64,000 nucleotides of DNA. Source: Saururus chinensis (Eukaryota > Streptophyta > Magnoliopsida > Piperales > Saururaceae). Each line of letters opens with the position of its first letter. The first letter of the stretch is position 1. The position numbers and the translations under genes were made by a program. Under the pieces are notes generated by a model that ran no database searches, had not been told where the DNA came from, and worked only from the letters and a program-made list of their open reading frames with translations. The stretch lies in NCBI GenBank assembly GCA_035235625.1, contig CP141140.1, positions 54,865,351 to 54,929,350 on the forward strand, in the 5' to 3' direction. Of the stretch, positions 26,220 through 39,199 are shown piece after piece.

Positions 26220-28914
26220 GTTTGGCCCAACTCCATAGGGAATTAGGAACCCTAATCCTCATGCTTATATAAATTGAATTAGGGCTCTTAGAAGGGGGCT
26301 TTTTGGCCGGAAAAGGGGGAGAAGGTGGTGGACGCGAGGCTCCGGCAGTGTTGGATCGATAACAAATCATCAATTAAGGTAGGATCATTGAATAAACTTG
26401 ATTATCGTGTGTGATTAAGAGGTTTGGGCATGTAATCGTTTCAATTTCATAATTAGAGCATTAATTCCTAAATTGGTTAATTAAGAAGGATATACTGACT
26501 GCTGCCCTTCTACAATAACTAGTTTGGGCTCTGGCCAAAAGAGAAGCACTGCCTACCGGTGGTGGGGACTGAGTCCCATAGATTCACTGCCTACGGCAAA
26601 TCAAACAGGCCCTACCCCGACTCCGGTCGTGGTGTCTGCTGCACCCACCGACAGTTCTACTCACAGGTGGACATGGGTGAAACTAGGTGGTTTCGACGTC
26701 AATCAGCAGCCATCGGACAAAGGCAAGACTAGGTCCATCAGATTCGCCGCTTAGAGGCGATCTAACCAGGCTTGGCCTTGTTGCTGGTCATGGCGGCCGA
26801 TGTGCTTGTCAGCAGTCAAAAATTTGGCCATCTCATTCAAAATTTTCAGATTGGCATCGCAATAGCCATCAGTATCAAATCTGGTCGTCTTCCTCTGGTG
26901 AAAGTCTTTCGCCGATGACAAGATTGCCAGGCCAGTGGCTAGAGGGCTAGGCCGGCAGAGGCGGGATTGAATCCAGTCACTACCTGCAACCCTGCAAGAG
27001 ACTCCATGAGGAAGACAACCCGCAAGCAGGTTTGCAGGTCTAGCCTATTCTGGGTTGCAACTGCAAACTTGGCCCGGGCTAAAAAAAAAAGAAGGGAAGT
27101 GAACCAAGTCTGGTTCAAAGGGATAAAAATGTAAAAAAAAATAATAAAAAATACTCATGGACCTTGAGAGGTGTGGGAGCATTCTGACCAAGTTTCAGAA
27201 CTGGAAAAATCCTAGAGATTATAAAATAACCCTTTTACCACTTATTATTAAATTGTCATGTGAAAACCACTTACTCAACTTCAGGGCTCCAGTTCAGTGG
27301 CTTATGAGTTGATTTAAAAATTAAGAAAATTTTCAGTAAGATCTTAATGTGCACCCTAATTATTGACCAAACCTCATAGTGAGAAAAAATCCCAATGAGT
27401 GGGTAATTACTATTTTGCCATAGGGTTAATCATAAATAGTTAAGTCAACTAAGGTCAGTTCAAGGGGTTCCCGACCCTATTACATGCCAAAAAAATTGCA
27501 CAGAGTCCATGGAGTCAAGTAGTACCCTCGAGCCTAATTTTGGACCCATTAGATATCAAGAAGGCTTTAAACAAAACAATAAAAATACCCCTTTGAGTGG
27601 ACTCGCCTACATTCGTGTGAATGGAAGCGCGAGTCAGTTTGAGAGTGGAGCCTTCTAAGAGGTTAATGACTTAAAATAAATAAAAGAGTAGTAAGATGAC
27701 CAAATGACCCAAGGGAGGGTAACATACTCTAGGTGGTAGAATTAACCTAATGCCCTAAGGGGTAGTATGTTCCCTTTCTGCTAAAATTAATAACCTAACT
27801 AACTACCAAGCGTTAGGGTATGCTATAGTGATGTTAAATAACTTCAAAAGGAAGGGGTGTGACCAGTAAGTGACACGAAGACCTTGTCAGGTCACAGTGT
27901 CATGGGAAACAAGGGAATAACCCTAATTCTTAGGGTTTAAGGTAGTGAATTACACATGTCTGCAACCCAGTACATTGATCAACTAGAGTATTATATATGT
28001 AACTTGTGTGATGCATTAAAGTTGTTTACACTCTCGGGCTTAAATTCGTTGAGCCCTAGCCTTACAAATGAGTGCAATGGTCCTTTATTATTTATGCATT
28101 GGTGTGACTACATGTTATTTATATTGATTATTTTGATGCATGATTTTATTATTGATGCATTAAGTTATATTTGTAACTTAAGGTTAATGAAGACTAATCA
28201 AGAGATATTAGTTGTCATTGGATTGGGGGAGAACTTCTAATCAAGATAAAGACTAAAAAACCCTCAATAGGGTTTGGCACTAGTTCATGGAATGAAAGGG
28301 GCCCTGACATAGAATTTTACCTTGGTTAATAAACCGAGGGTAGTTATGGGAGTTTACCCTAGTCTCATTGAGACTATCAGGGTTTGGGATGTTCTCTGAG
28401 TTATAATTCAATGGTTGAACTATTTATTGGGCCAATTAACGATGTAAAGTGGACCCAAATGGTTGGATGATTACTTGACTGGATAAAAGTAAACTAATTT
28501 AAGTTTTGAATGTTTGGGAGAGTCAATGGTCATAAAGACCTGAGGCTTCTATGGATACATTAGTAATGTCTTAGAATATATTTTATCCCTGAGTTGGGAT
28601 GATGGAGATTGTGATACGCTTTCTTCACTATCACGATGGTTTGGGTATTTGCAAAAGAGGTCTCTACTGCGGGTTTCCCACAGGTCTTCCTAAGACCATA
28701 TAATGCATACAAAAAGCGAAGTTGTATGAGCATCATGGAAGGCTTGTACTTCTCGCCAATCTGTGTTTATGAGCACAATTGGGATCCTCTTATCCAGATT
28801 CATGGCAGGCTATTGAAAGCCTTGGGGATTTGGGTAAAGTTACTGTTAAGCAGTCTACTTTAATGTTGGAGTCCTATGTTTGGGGATTTCTTAGAGAGTC
28901 GAGTTATCTTCAAG

Positions 28915-28917
<3 letters not shown>

Positions 28918-28957
<40 letters not shown>
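28918..28957. repeat. (AT)n microsatellite
   Basis: About 20 uninterrupted AT dinucleotides lie in the distal part of LTR 1, just before the insertion point of LTR 2. The matching position of LTR 2 lacks the run, so it grew after the two copies separated. Confidence 0.95.
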
Positions 28958-28961
<4 letters not shown>

Positions 28962-29038
28962 TATATTAAACCTAGAGTTGGTTTAAATGATGAAGGGTAT
29001 AAATTATTGAATAAGGGTTGTGAGATAATTAATAACAT

Positions 29039-32000
29039 TGTCACAACCCGGATTTTTAAAAGCCTTTTCAAATAGCATGAACGGTAAGTCACGAGAATTT
29101 TTTTTCTTACTTAAATACAAAGCAAACTATTCGATTAAATATCTAAGTCATGATAAATGAGGTTCACAAATACGAATATCAAATCATATGATATTATTAC
29201 CAGTCTAAAAAATTCAATAAAAATAGCTTATCCATCTAAGTACAAGTCTGTCAACTGTTTGAAAATAAATAACAAGTTGACTCTCATGCTAAAGATATAC
29301 TTACGTATCAGAGTTGCAGACATAAAAAACTTTATCTTGTGCTCGCCTCCTAGTTTCACTTGTTGTCCCCTGGAAAATCTGTAACCAACCAAACCGAAAC
29401 AACCACAACAACAACAATAGAACCTCTCTACCTTTAGGAGAAGAGCTTCCAAAGGGGCCAAAGATTGAATTAATATTTTTCGGATCAAGCTAACATTACC
29501 CGATGTTAGTTGCCTACGCACTCATCAAACAACATCTCTAATGTTTCTAACAAGATCGGATCCAGACATACTTCTGCCTACAACTACACTATCCTAAGAT
29601 GCATAGCATCACACATGCAATGCTTAAGTATTTTTAAACAACCTACATTTTATAAATGTCCTTTAATCGTTTCACTTATCTAATTAATAAGCAATATCAA
29701 ACAATGTTATTAATTATCTCACAACCCTTGTTAAATAATTAATACTATCAATATGTATTCATTCAAAGATAACTAGCCCCTTGAGAAATCTCCAAACAAA
29801 AGACTCCAACATTAGAGTAGACTGCTTAATAGTAGCTTGACCCAAATCTCTAGGGCTCTCAATAGCCTGCCATGAATCTGGATAAAAAGATCCCAGTTGT
29901 GCTTATAGACACAAATTAGCAAGAAGCACAAGCCTTCCATGATACTCATACAACTTCGCTTTCTATGTGTACTATATCTATAAAGCCCTGCGAGAGACCC
30001 GCGGTAAGACCCTTTGGTCAATACCCAAACTGTCATGGTGATGAAGAAGTGTATTGCAATCTCCACCATTCCCCAACACTGGGAAAATGTCTTTTAAGAC
30101 ATTACAATTTATCCATAGAAGCCTCAGATCTTTATGACCATTGACGCCCCCAAACATCTGAAACTTAGACTAGATTATTTTCATCCAATCAAGTATTCAT
30201 CCAACCATTTAGGTTATCATCACCTTGTAAATCGGCCTAATAAATAGCTCATCCATTGAGCTATGACTTAGAGAACAACCCAAACCCTAATAGTCTCCTT
30301 GAGACTCAGATAAACTCCCATAACCACCCTCAGTTTATTAACCAAGGGAAAATTCTATGTTAGGGTCCTGTTCACTCCATGAACCGGTCCCAACCCTAAT
30401 GAGGGTATTTTAGTCTTTATCTTGATTAGGTGTTCTCCCCCAAATCGAAAGACAACCAATATCTCTTATTAGTCTTCGTTAACCTTAAGTTACCGATTAA
30501 TGCATCAATAATAAAGCATGCATCAAAATAATTAACATAAATAACATGCAGTCACACAAGTACATAAATAATAAATGAAGGCCCGTTGCACTCATTTGCA
30601 GGGCTAGGGCTTAGCGAATTCTAGCCCGATAATGCAGATACACTAATGTATCACACGAGTTACGTATTTAATACTCTAGACACGTATAATATGCTGCCTT
30701 AAACCCTAAAATTTAGGGTATTTTCCCTTGTTTCCTGTGACACTGTGACTTGACAAGGTCTTCCTGTCACTTACTTGTCACACCCCTTCCTTTTGAAGCC
30801 ATTTATAAGGTACCCTAACTCTTGATTAACTAAGTTATCTGTTTCGATAGAAATAGAATATATTGCCCCTAAGGGTGTTAGGGTAATTTTACTACCTAGA
30901 GTATGATACCCTCCCTTGGGTCATTCTGGTCATTTTACTACCCCTCTATTGATTTTAAGTCATTGACCTCTCATAAGGCTCCACTCTCGAACCAACTCAC
31001 ACTTCCATTCACACAAATGTCAGTTGTTCACTCGAAGGGGTATTTTTGTTAATTTGATCAAGGCCTTCTTTGACATCTAATGGGCCTAAAATTAGGCACA
31101 ATGGTACTACTTGACTTCATGGACTTAGTGTAATTTTCCTGGCCTGGGGCAGGGCCATGAACCTCTTGAACCAACCCAGGTTGACTTAACGGTTTACGAT
31201 TAACCCTAGGGGTAAGACAGTTAATTACCCACTCACTGAGATTTTTTCTCACTATGTGGTTTGGTCTATAGTTAATTTACCTATTAAAATATTACTGAGA
31301 ATTTTCTCAAATTTTAAATCAACTCATAGGCCCTTGAACCGGAGCCCCTAAGTTGGGAAAGTGGTTTCACACGATAATTTATCTACAGGAGATAAAAGGG
31401 TAATTTTACAGTCACTGACATTTTCCCCCAATCTGAAACTTGGTCAAACTACTCCCACATCTCTTGGGGTCCTTGAGTATTTCTCTAGAATTTATTTGAC
31501 ACTTTTAGCCCCCTAAAACGGACCTGGTTCCTCCCCCCTTTATTCTTTTTTTTAATTACAACCGAACTAGGTGTGAACAATTCAGTTTGCGTCAATGACC
31601 CGCCACGTGGGTTGTCTTCCCAGCATCCGGCTAGAGGTGTTTCTCCACCCCTAGCCACCATGGTGGGGCGGTGGGTTGGGCTCCACCTGATCGTCGCCTG
31701 GCTGCAATCCCGTTTGGCCTAGGCCTGCTGCCTCTCAGTGGTCAGTCGGCGGAAAAAAATTTTATTTTTTATAACTTTGCACTACTCGTACGGAGGCCTG
31801 CAGTCACCACAATTGGCGATAGGCCGAACCTAACTGGATCGCTATCACCCGGTGATTTCGGTGGCTTGGCTCTTGTCTCCCGCCAATGTCTGCCATTCTA
31901 TTGCACCACCCAAGGCCATTGCATTTTTTTCTCTCTGCGACAACCCAGCAGCTTGCACAGCGGTAGCCGAATCTGTCACCGCCAAGGCTGCCAATGCCAG

Positions 32001-32658
32001 AGCCACCAAGGTCGAAGCCAGGGCCGTTACGGCCCCTGTTCTACAATGGGTCAAGCAACTAAAAAACAAAGTAGAAATCATTTTTCATTAAAATTAGCTA
32101 ACAATTTCCCACTAATCTTGACTCGAAATCCTACCTCAATGGCCGAGTTGTCGTCGATCCACTGTCGTCAATGCCTCACCTGAGTCTCGCCGATTAATTC
32201 TAATGATGGCTCCTCTCCTTCGCTTAACGGTCGAAGGATCCCCCTAAGAGCCCTAATTATCTATTTATAAGCGTAGAGATTAAGAACCCTAATCACTCTA
32301 GGAATTGGGCAAAACTCCTTAATTAGGACATTTAACTGGGCCCTTAAAATATAATGTTGAAATACTAATTAATCGGGCCCATATAGTAACTTTAATGTCC
32401 ACTTTACATGTCCAAGTCGGGTAAATGGGTCTTGCGCACTATATTCAACTTCAAACAACTGTATCTCCCTCATCCGAACTCCGATTCAAGCATTCTTGGT
32501 GGCATTTCGAAGCTCCTTTTGTCTACTTTCCATAAATTGAGGTTTCATCCACCAGTTATGACCAGTGTTCAGGTTATTATCACATGAATGTCAAGGGGTC
32601 CAACACCCTAATTTCCCATGGTTGACTTCGGGAATTTAGAAAACTCCCGAATGTTATA
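29039..32658 (-). mobile_element. Gypsy-type solo LTR 2, minus orientation, nested in LTR 1
   Basis: This 3620-bp LTR is bounded on the plus strand by TGTCACAACCCGG and CGAATGTTATA, with perfect target duplications AACAT at 29034-29038 and 32659-32663. Read on the minus strand it is colinear with LTR 1, including the interrupted point itself, where the uninterrupted family sequence reads GATAATTAATAACATTGTTT. The TATA box is TATAAATA at plus 32262-32269. No internal domain is present. It is younger than LTR 1, which it interrupts. The 170-codon open frame at 31671-32183 lies inside this LTR and is not a gene. Confidence 0.9.
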
Positions 32659-34138
32659 AACATTGTTTAATATTACTTGTTTAATTGGACAAGTGGAATG
32701 ATTAAAGGACTTTCATAAAATGTAGGTTGATTGAAAATACTTAAGCATTGCATGCGTAATACTATGTTTCTTAAGATAGTATAGTTTTTAGGCAGAACTA
32801 TGTCTGGATCCGATCTTATTAGAAACATTAGAGATGTTGTCTGATGAGTATGTAGATAACTAACATCAGGTGATGTTGGCTGGTCTGAAAAATATTAATT
32901 AACCTTTTGTCCCTTTGGAAGCTCTTCTCTTGAGGGCAGAGGGGTTCTGTTGTTGTTGTTGTTTGGTTGTTTGTCGTGGTTGGTTGCAGGTTCTCTAGGC
33001 GATGACAAAGGAGACCATGATTGACAAGCACAAGATGAAGTTCCTTGTTTATACAATTTTGGTAGTAAGTATAGCTTTGGTGTTAGTGTCAACTTAGTTA
33101 TTTATTTTTAGACTGATGACAGACTTGCACTTAGATGGATGAGTTGTTCTTATTGAATTTTTGAGACATGTAATAATATCATATGATTTGATATTCATAT
33201 TTGTGAACCCCAGTTATCATGACCTGGATATTTAATCGAATGGTTTGTTTTGTATTTAAGAAAAAAAAATTCTCATGACTTAGCATTCATGCTTTTTGAA
33301 AAGGCTTTTAAAATTTTGGGTCGTGGCAGACTTTGTTATCTATGTAAGTGGTGTTTTGGACATAGAAAAAAATCATCGTTAACATAAAGAGAGATTGGTG
33401 AGTCACTCTTTTTAGCTTTGAGTGATTGTCGTATTTCATTGGCTATATGATTTGAAGAAGAATTCTATCAGATAAAAAGGGATCCTATAATTGTTCAATT
33501 GATGAATAATTGTTAAGGGTTTAAGCACAAACACAACATACAATAGTTACTGAAGGAGCTTTTTATAAAGGGACATTGAAGAAACTATGAAGATCTAGTC
33601 AAAGTGGGTTTGATTGGTGGTTGTGGTATTGAAGAAGACAAAAATCAAGCTTGAATGGAAAATCATGTCTTGGTGGCCAACATTTAGCTAGAGAAGGGAC
33701 TTCTAGTTTGGGTAGAGGTTGGTAGTTTGAATCTAGAAAATTCTTACTTCATAGTGTGTTGTTTCAACCAAAGGGATCAGTTGACCTTGGTTGTTTCCTG
33801 ATTTGAGTTTCTACATAAAAATTGTTGTGTGATTGTGTTTACGTGCTTTGTTGGTTGATTTGCTCTAGTTTATTTCGCTTTAATTATCCATGTAACTAGG
33901 CCACATCTTGTAGCTTTTACCTTTACAAGGTACTTGGGCTAGAGGTATTGTGGCATGATCTCTAAGGTTAGAAGAATATATGATATTGTGATATTTATTT
34001 ATTTATTGCTATCAAAGTTGCATGCTTTCTTGCTAATTGCGCTTAAGTGATTATTTTTTATTGTGTGTATTTGCTAGGTATCACCTTGTAATCTTCTTAA
34101 TTTGCTCTTGATTTTTTTGTGCTTTATTTAATTCATCA

Positions 34139-37070
34139 TGCCTATTACTTATTCCAGTGATGTTGAAGATTTAGATCATTAAACTCTTGTTAGAAAATAC
34201 ATTGGTTGGGGTAAAAGGATTAAGAAACTTGAAAATTTTGTCAAATCATATGAGAAAAAAATTGACTCAATTTATAACCCAAAGTTCTAATTGGCTAAAG
34301 ATAATGAATTATTAGAAAAAGAAGTTCAAATTTTGAAGAATAAATTTTAGAAAGAAGAGAAAATTTAGATCTTTAGAGAGTGAACTTAAGACATGATATT
34401 CATAATTTTTATATATTTTATATGCCTATTTACCTTATTTTCTAGTGTATGATTAGGTTAATTAAGAGTTAATTAGGGTTTATTTATGTTAAGATAAATA
34501 TTAGTAGTATGATTTAATCATTAGTTAATTTAGGTAATGTTAATTGTTTAAGATTGTATTTGAATAAAATCAGTGTTCTCCAAATGTCTTATACGTTTGA
34601 ATTATGGCTGTTTATGTGATTTAGGTAATGCACATTTCCTAAGATATGTGGACGATGTTTAGAAAAATTTACAATACTCTATACATGCTTAAAAGTGATT
34701 TGGACAATTTTCTGGAATTGTGGACAAGTTGGAAATATATATGGACATGAACAGAAGTGCTTAATGACCAGAGAAGAAATCTGGATGAGTTCTTGGACAA
34801 AAATTGAACAAAAATGTCCAGATTGCAGTTACTTGATTTTGAGTGAAATTGAATACGAATTTGAACAAATAAATTGGGTATTTCAATACCCATTTTAACT
34901 TAGTTAATGAATAACGTGTTCAAAGTGTAGAATTGAAGAATGAAAGCTGATTTTCATAGTTGTCATTGTTGAACACGAACAAGAGAGAGTGAAGAAAGGA
35001 AACCGGAAATAAAGTGGGAAAGAATTGAGCAACAAGAAAGCTTATTACAGGAATGTTTAAACATAGCAATGAGCTCTTATTTTGGGGCGGAATTGAGACT
35101 TAAACAAGGAATATAGTTGTTGTCCAGAAATTTATTTAAAGGCAGAGAATTGCAGAGAAGGGGGGAGGAGAATAGAATGAACCAGAGCCAAATTCCTTGA
35201 ATCCCATCCTCCTAAATTGATGATAGAACACTTTGAAAGTAATAGAGTTAAAGTCCCAAGCCAGAGGAATGAAGAAGCAGAAACAAAATTTTCAGTTCGT
35301 GGATTACTGTAGTAGAACTGTTCACGGCTGGAGGTTGAAGATGATGAACAGTAACCCGTGGTTAGTGTTCACCGGTACTGTAGTTGTTCTCAATTTTTGA
35401 TTTTTGCTCAATTTTCTTCTAAATTGTAAGTCTCTTTTCATTTGTTCTAATGAAGATTTTATTTTTTAGATTAATGAGTAGCTAAATTTCATTGCTAAGG
35501 CTTGGATGAAACTTTATTAAGTTATAGAATTTCATGATTATAAGACTTGATTAATTTTTTTTAATGGTGGTTTTAATGTTATTTATTTCTACCTCATTAA
35601 TTAATGAGATTGATTTGGATATGAGTTTAGTCATGCTTCTCTCATGATTTAAATTGGTTTTCATTAGTTTTTTTTACTTGGTTTTGTCTTGTTTAATATT
35701 AAAATTAGGTATTAGTTGTGATTTACAAATTGTGGATATAATTAATGACTTGATTTTAATCCGTTGAAGTGAGGAGAAATAAAATATTTATTTATTATAG
35801 ATGAGAGCTTAATAATGATATTTTTCATAATAACAAAGATTGAATTTTGGATTATTATGAGATGATGTGGAAATATGATCAATGATCATGCTTATGAGTT
35901 TCTATGATTTAATGAATGTGGATTCCTATGCCTTAGTATTTTGTTTGATTCTTAGTGTTTACCTTATTTAAATAGTATTTTTTTTATTTTGCTTTGCTTT
36001 CTTATTCTTAGATTAAAGTTTTAGAATTTTGATTTAGATAGTTTAATTGCCTTTAACTCTTATTTGCTTTTGTTAGTTACTTTAGCCCAATTATTATTTT
36101 TATATTTGTTAACTAGATTAGAGTTTACTTGAGTTAAATTAAATTTAGTTTTTCGATTTCAAGTCTCTGTGGGATCGACACTCGATTTAGTCGCTTAACT
36201 ACTATAGATTCGTGCGCTTGCGAGTAAACAATTAAAATTTAACAAGTCATTTAATGACGAAGTTAGTAGATTCAAGTATGAGAAAATTAATTTTGTAGAA
36301 AAAATAAGCTCTTAGAGAATGAAGTTAATGAGAAATTAGAAACAAATAAGTCATACTTGCAAATGATTGAAGATCTAGGTAATAACTTAAAAGGTTTCAC
36401 AAGAAAATTTAAAAATTTTTACTTTAGGGAAAGAAAAATTGGATAAGATGTTGAACATGGGATAAGATAGTATTGATAAAAGAGGACTATGATCTCATGA
36501 GTCAAATTCTTTTAATTCTAAGGGTGTAACTAAATTTGTCATGGCTAAAGAACTCATACAAAGTAGAAAGGTTGTTCCTCGAGTTGATTATGTGACAAAA
36601 CCTAGTAAACCTCCTAGGAATCAAAGTCTAGAGTCATAAAAGGAATAGTGCTCATAAAATAGAAAAATTGAAGTACTTCTTAATTAGACAAATTTAAGCT
36701 ATGAAATACAACAAAAAATGTCTAAGTAAACATGTCATGAATAAATCAAACACTAAGAAAAATTGGGTGCCTTCTAACTTTAATAAATTGTCTAAGATTA
36801 GGAAAGAGAAATTATCAAATAAGTCATCTAGACCCCTCATGAATTCTTATATCAATGAACCAAAAGTCAAGACAATATGGGTCAAGAAGCATTCAATTCC
36901 CATTTACACGCCTAAGAAGACTTCACATGCCAATAAAAAGAAATCCAAGATGGTTTGGATGAAAGAAAAAAAAGACTTTGAGACCCTTAGGATACAAGTT
37001 AGGAAGAAGAATTATTCACCATCCTTGGAACCCTTAGATTGCTTAAGAATTGGATTGATAAGCAAATGAA
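34139..37070 (+). mobile_element. Copia gag-like relic (fossil), interrupted by a solo LTR
   Basis: The sequence from about 34139 (start MPITYSSDVEDL) through coiled-coil-like, Lys/Glu-rich stretches, and from 36245 to a Lys-rich open stretch at 36701-37069 containing KKNWVPSNFNK and KTIWVKKHSIP, resembles plant copia gag regions in which such lysine-tryptophan motifs repeat. It follows directly on the copia LTR and leader. It has multiple breaks and no protease, integrase or reverse transcriptase could be seen after it. It is old. Confidence 0.5.
34394..36244 (+). mobile_element. Solo LTR (1851 bp) nested in the copia gag-like relic
   Basis: The termini are TGATATTCATAATTTTT and TAAAATTTAACA, flanked by near-identical 5-bp duplications AGACA (34389-34393) and AGTCA (36245-36249). 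The 3' end carries GTGGGATCGACACTCGATTT and CGTGCGCTTGCGAG, typical of the tail of plant LTRs. Coiled-coil-like gag sequence resumes on the right. No internal domain is present; the family was not determined. Confidence 0.7.
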
Positions 37071-38049
37071 AGGGTGTTTCTTTTTCAAAATAAATAGCTT
37101 TTTAAAATTGCCCTTGATTTAATTCTTTCAATAATTTAGGACAAAATTTCAAGTTTTTATTTTTTATTGTTTTTGTTTTTAATTGATGTTTTTCATAAAG
37201 TCAAATAAAAAAACAAAAAAATGCTAAAATTAGTTTTATGCACATTGGAGTAGATGCATTAATGTTTAGTTTTAGTTTAAAATTGAGCCTCTAAGTGAAC
37301 TATCCTTCAAATAGTGTGTTAAAAAATAATTGATCACCAATGAACATCTATTCGATTATGAACCATCTTTTACGAATACTCCCAAAATCACTTCTAAGGA
37401 TTATTTATACTTAAATCTAAGTGATTTAGTACGTCAGTGTGTTTATTTGTAACACACTATTTTTTTTATTACGTCTAACCCGAGAGGTTAGTGGTAATTA
37501 TAGATTTTTGGATAGTATTTAGGGGGTTTTGAGGGATGTAAGCCAAATATACGAGAGAGAGAGAGAGAGAAAGAGTTAAGACCACGGGAAGCATGCCACA
37601 TGAACTAGACTTACTTGAAAAGTATAGGATAATCTACCCATGGTGGCCTAGTTATTAAGGACTCATTGATATGAGTTCATTAATACTAAGAACAAGATAT
37701 TCCGACTTTGGGGTAAAAAGTTATCACGTTTTGAAGTTGTGATATTATTTGAATAAAATAATATAAGAAAAAAAAAGAATGAGAAGAAGTCAAATTAGAT
37801 GATGGCAGCTGCTAACATTAGCCATGCGGTGTGGGGAAACCCTGCGCAACAGCCCTCCATCCTGTTCATGGGGTGGAGCCCGCATTACTCGCAATGCGAT
37901 GAGCTACATGCCACGCCTGCACAGTTCACCCACATACTCTTCTCTTTATATAGGGAAGAGCCATTCAATTGAGGGGAGTTTTTTTGGTCATTCTGAGTCC
38001 AACTTCGCCTATTCAAGAGGTGTCCCTAGCTAATTCAAGGGTGTTCTAC

Positions 38050-38690
38050 ATAATAGAAGTATTATTCCTCGAGTTGGCGACTCTAGAGGGAGAAAACAGC
38101 TCGGGGAGTGAGGAGGCTTTGTCTAGCGCCCTAGGGCCCAGAGAGAGAGAGATGACCTGAAGTGAGAGGAGGTTTTGTCCTCTACTAATAGGCCACACAG
38201 TGAGAGAAATGTCTCATGGTAAGAATGGGTTCTATCTGTTGCCCATGAGCATTGAGAGAAGTGTCTCCGGGTAAGGGGAAGTTATGTCCGCCATCTTTAG
38301 GTGAGTAGAGAGAGATATGTCTCTGGGTAAAGGGAGGTTATGTCCGCCACTTTTGATCGTACAAATAGATATACTTCTCCTACTAAGGGGAGGATATTTC
38401 TGTCGGCTTTGGGCTCAAAGAGAGAGGAACGTCCTAAGTAAAGGGAGGTTCCATCCATCGCCTTCGAGCTTAATGAGAGAGACGTCCTAGATAAGGGAAT
38501 GTATGAGAGAAATGTCCCGAATAAGGGAATGTTTGGTCTACCACCTTCAAGCAGTAAAGGAAGAAATATTCCAAAGCAAGAGGAGGTTCTACCCACTATC
38601 CCCAGATCTGAAGGGAAGGGCACCCTAAAGGAATGAGCAATTCCAAACACCGCTACTTCCGAAGCCTAAGGGGAGTAAGTGTTTCTAACC
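38050..38690. repeat. GA-rich minisatellite in LTR 5
   Basis: Degenerate units of roughly 55-65 bp are built around GAGAGAAGTGTCTC, GGGTAAGGGGAGGTTATGTC and CGCCATCTTT. About eight or more units are visible from about 38090 to 38640. The minus-strand open frame 38297-38650 is simply a translation of these units. Confidence 0.75.
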
Positions 38691-38756
38691 TTTTGATTTA
38701 ATAAGTAATTAGATAAATGTGTGTGCATCTTAAGTAGTAACTTAAGATGTTAGATA

Positions 38757-38887
38757 AGATATATGTTTTGCTTTGATCTCATTTGCTCTTATATGCTCTG
38801 CTATGATCCAATTTGTTCTTATATGCTTTAATTTGATATGATCTATTTTGCTCTAATTTGATCTAATATGATCTTATATGAGCAGAT
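38757..38887. repeat. Short tandem array of a TTGATCTRATTTGCTCTTATATG-type unit
   Basis: About four or five degenerate copies of a 25-35 bp AT-rich unit (TTTGATCTCATTTGCTCTTA, GCTATGATCCAATTTGTTCT, GATCTATTTTGCTC, ATGATCTTATATGAG) lie just downstream of the GA-rich minisatellite in LTR 5. Confidence 0.65.
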
Positions 38888-39199
38888 GTGTTATGCTTCG
38901 CTTAGTGATAGAGCAAGATGCGTAATTCCGATGTTTTATTAGCTTTCATTTGTCTCTATGATTTCCATCTTTTTTTGACTGATTTATTGTATTATAAGTA
39001 TTTTATCGTACATAATTTTTTATGCTTGATGCATGTAATGACTATTAGGCAGAACTATATTCGGATCCTATTGTATTTGAATAACATCGTAGACATTATC
39101 TAATATGTACATAGGCAACGAATGAATCAATTATAAATATAGGTTTGTTCTAGTTTAAAGCAATAGAGCTCTTAAATTCTATAGTGTATAGAAGAATAT

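Larger units (their letters stand above)
24206..33328 (+). mobile_element. Gypsy-type solo LTR 1, hosting two later insertions
   Basis: The termini are TGTAATGTCTGGG at 24206 and GGGTCGTGGCA at 33328, flanked by perfect 5-bp duplications GACTT at 24201-24205 and 33329-33333. Removing LTR 3 and LTR 2 with their duplicated targets leaves about 3.8 kb, matching LTR 2 (3.62 kb) along its whole length in opposite orientation. TATATAAA at 26266-26273 sits about 390 bp from the LTR start once LTR 3 is removed, the same offset as in LTR 2. No internal domain remains, so this is a solo LTR. It is moderately old, older than LTR 2 and LTR 3. Confidence 0.9.
23745..34000 (+). mobile_element. Copia-type LTR and 5' leader (fossil), split by the gypsy LTR nest
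   Basis: The left part (23745-24205) and right part (33329 to about 34000) together align end to end with the second copy at 48843 to about 50035. The left part shares GATTTTTGGATGAAAAT and GATCGATCACTAATGATCAC; the right part shares TTGGCTATATGATTTGAA, AAAAAGGGATCCTA and AGGCCACATCTT. The break lies exactly at the GACTT target duplication of LTR 1. It is old and diverged from its sister copy, and broken. The internal region continues into the gag-like relic at 34139. Confidence 0.7.

Noticed and set aside
31671-32183. A 170-codon open frame
   Set aside because: It lies wholly inside solo LTR 2, in antisense to the LTR, and has no domain.
29039-33328. A TIR transposon with about 670-bp inverted termini
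   Set aside because: The arms are halves of two LTRs of one family; the AACAT and GACTT duplications show that the ends belong to different insertions.
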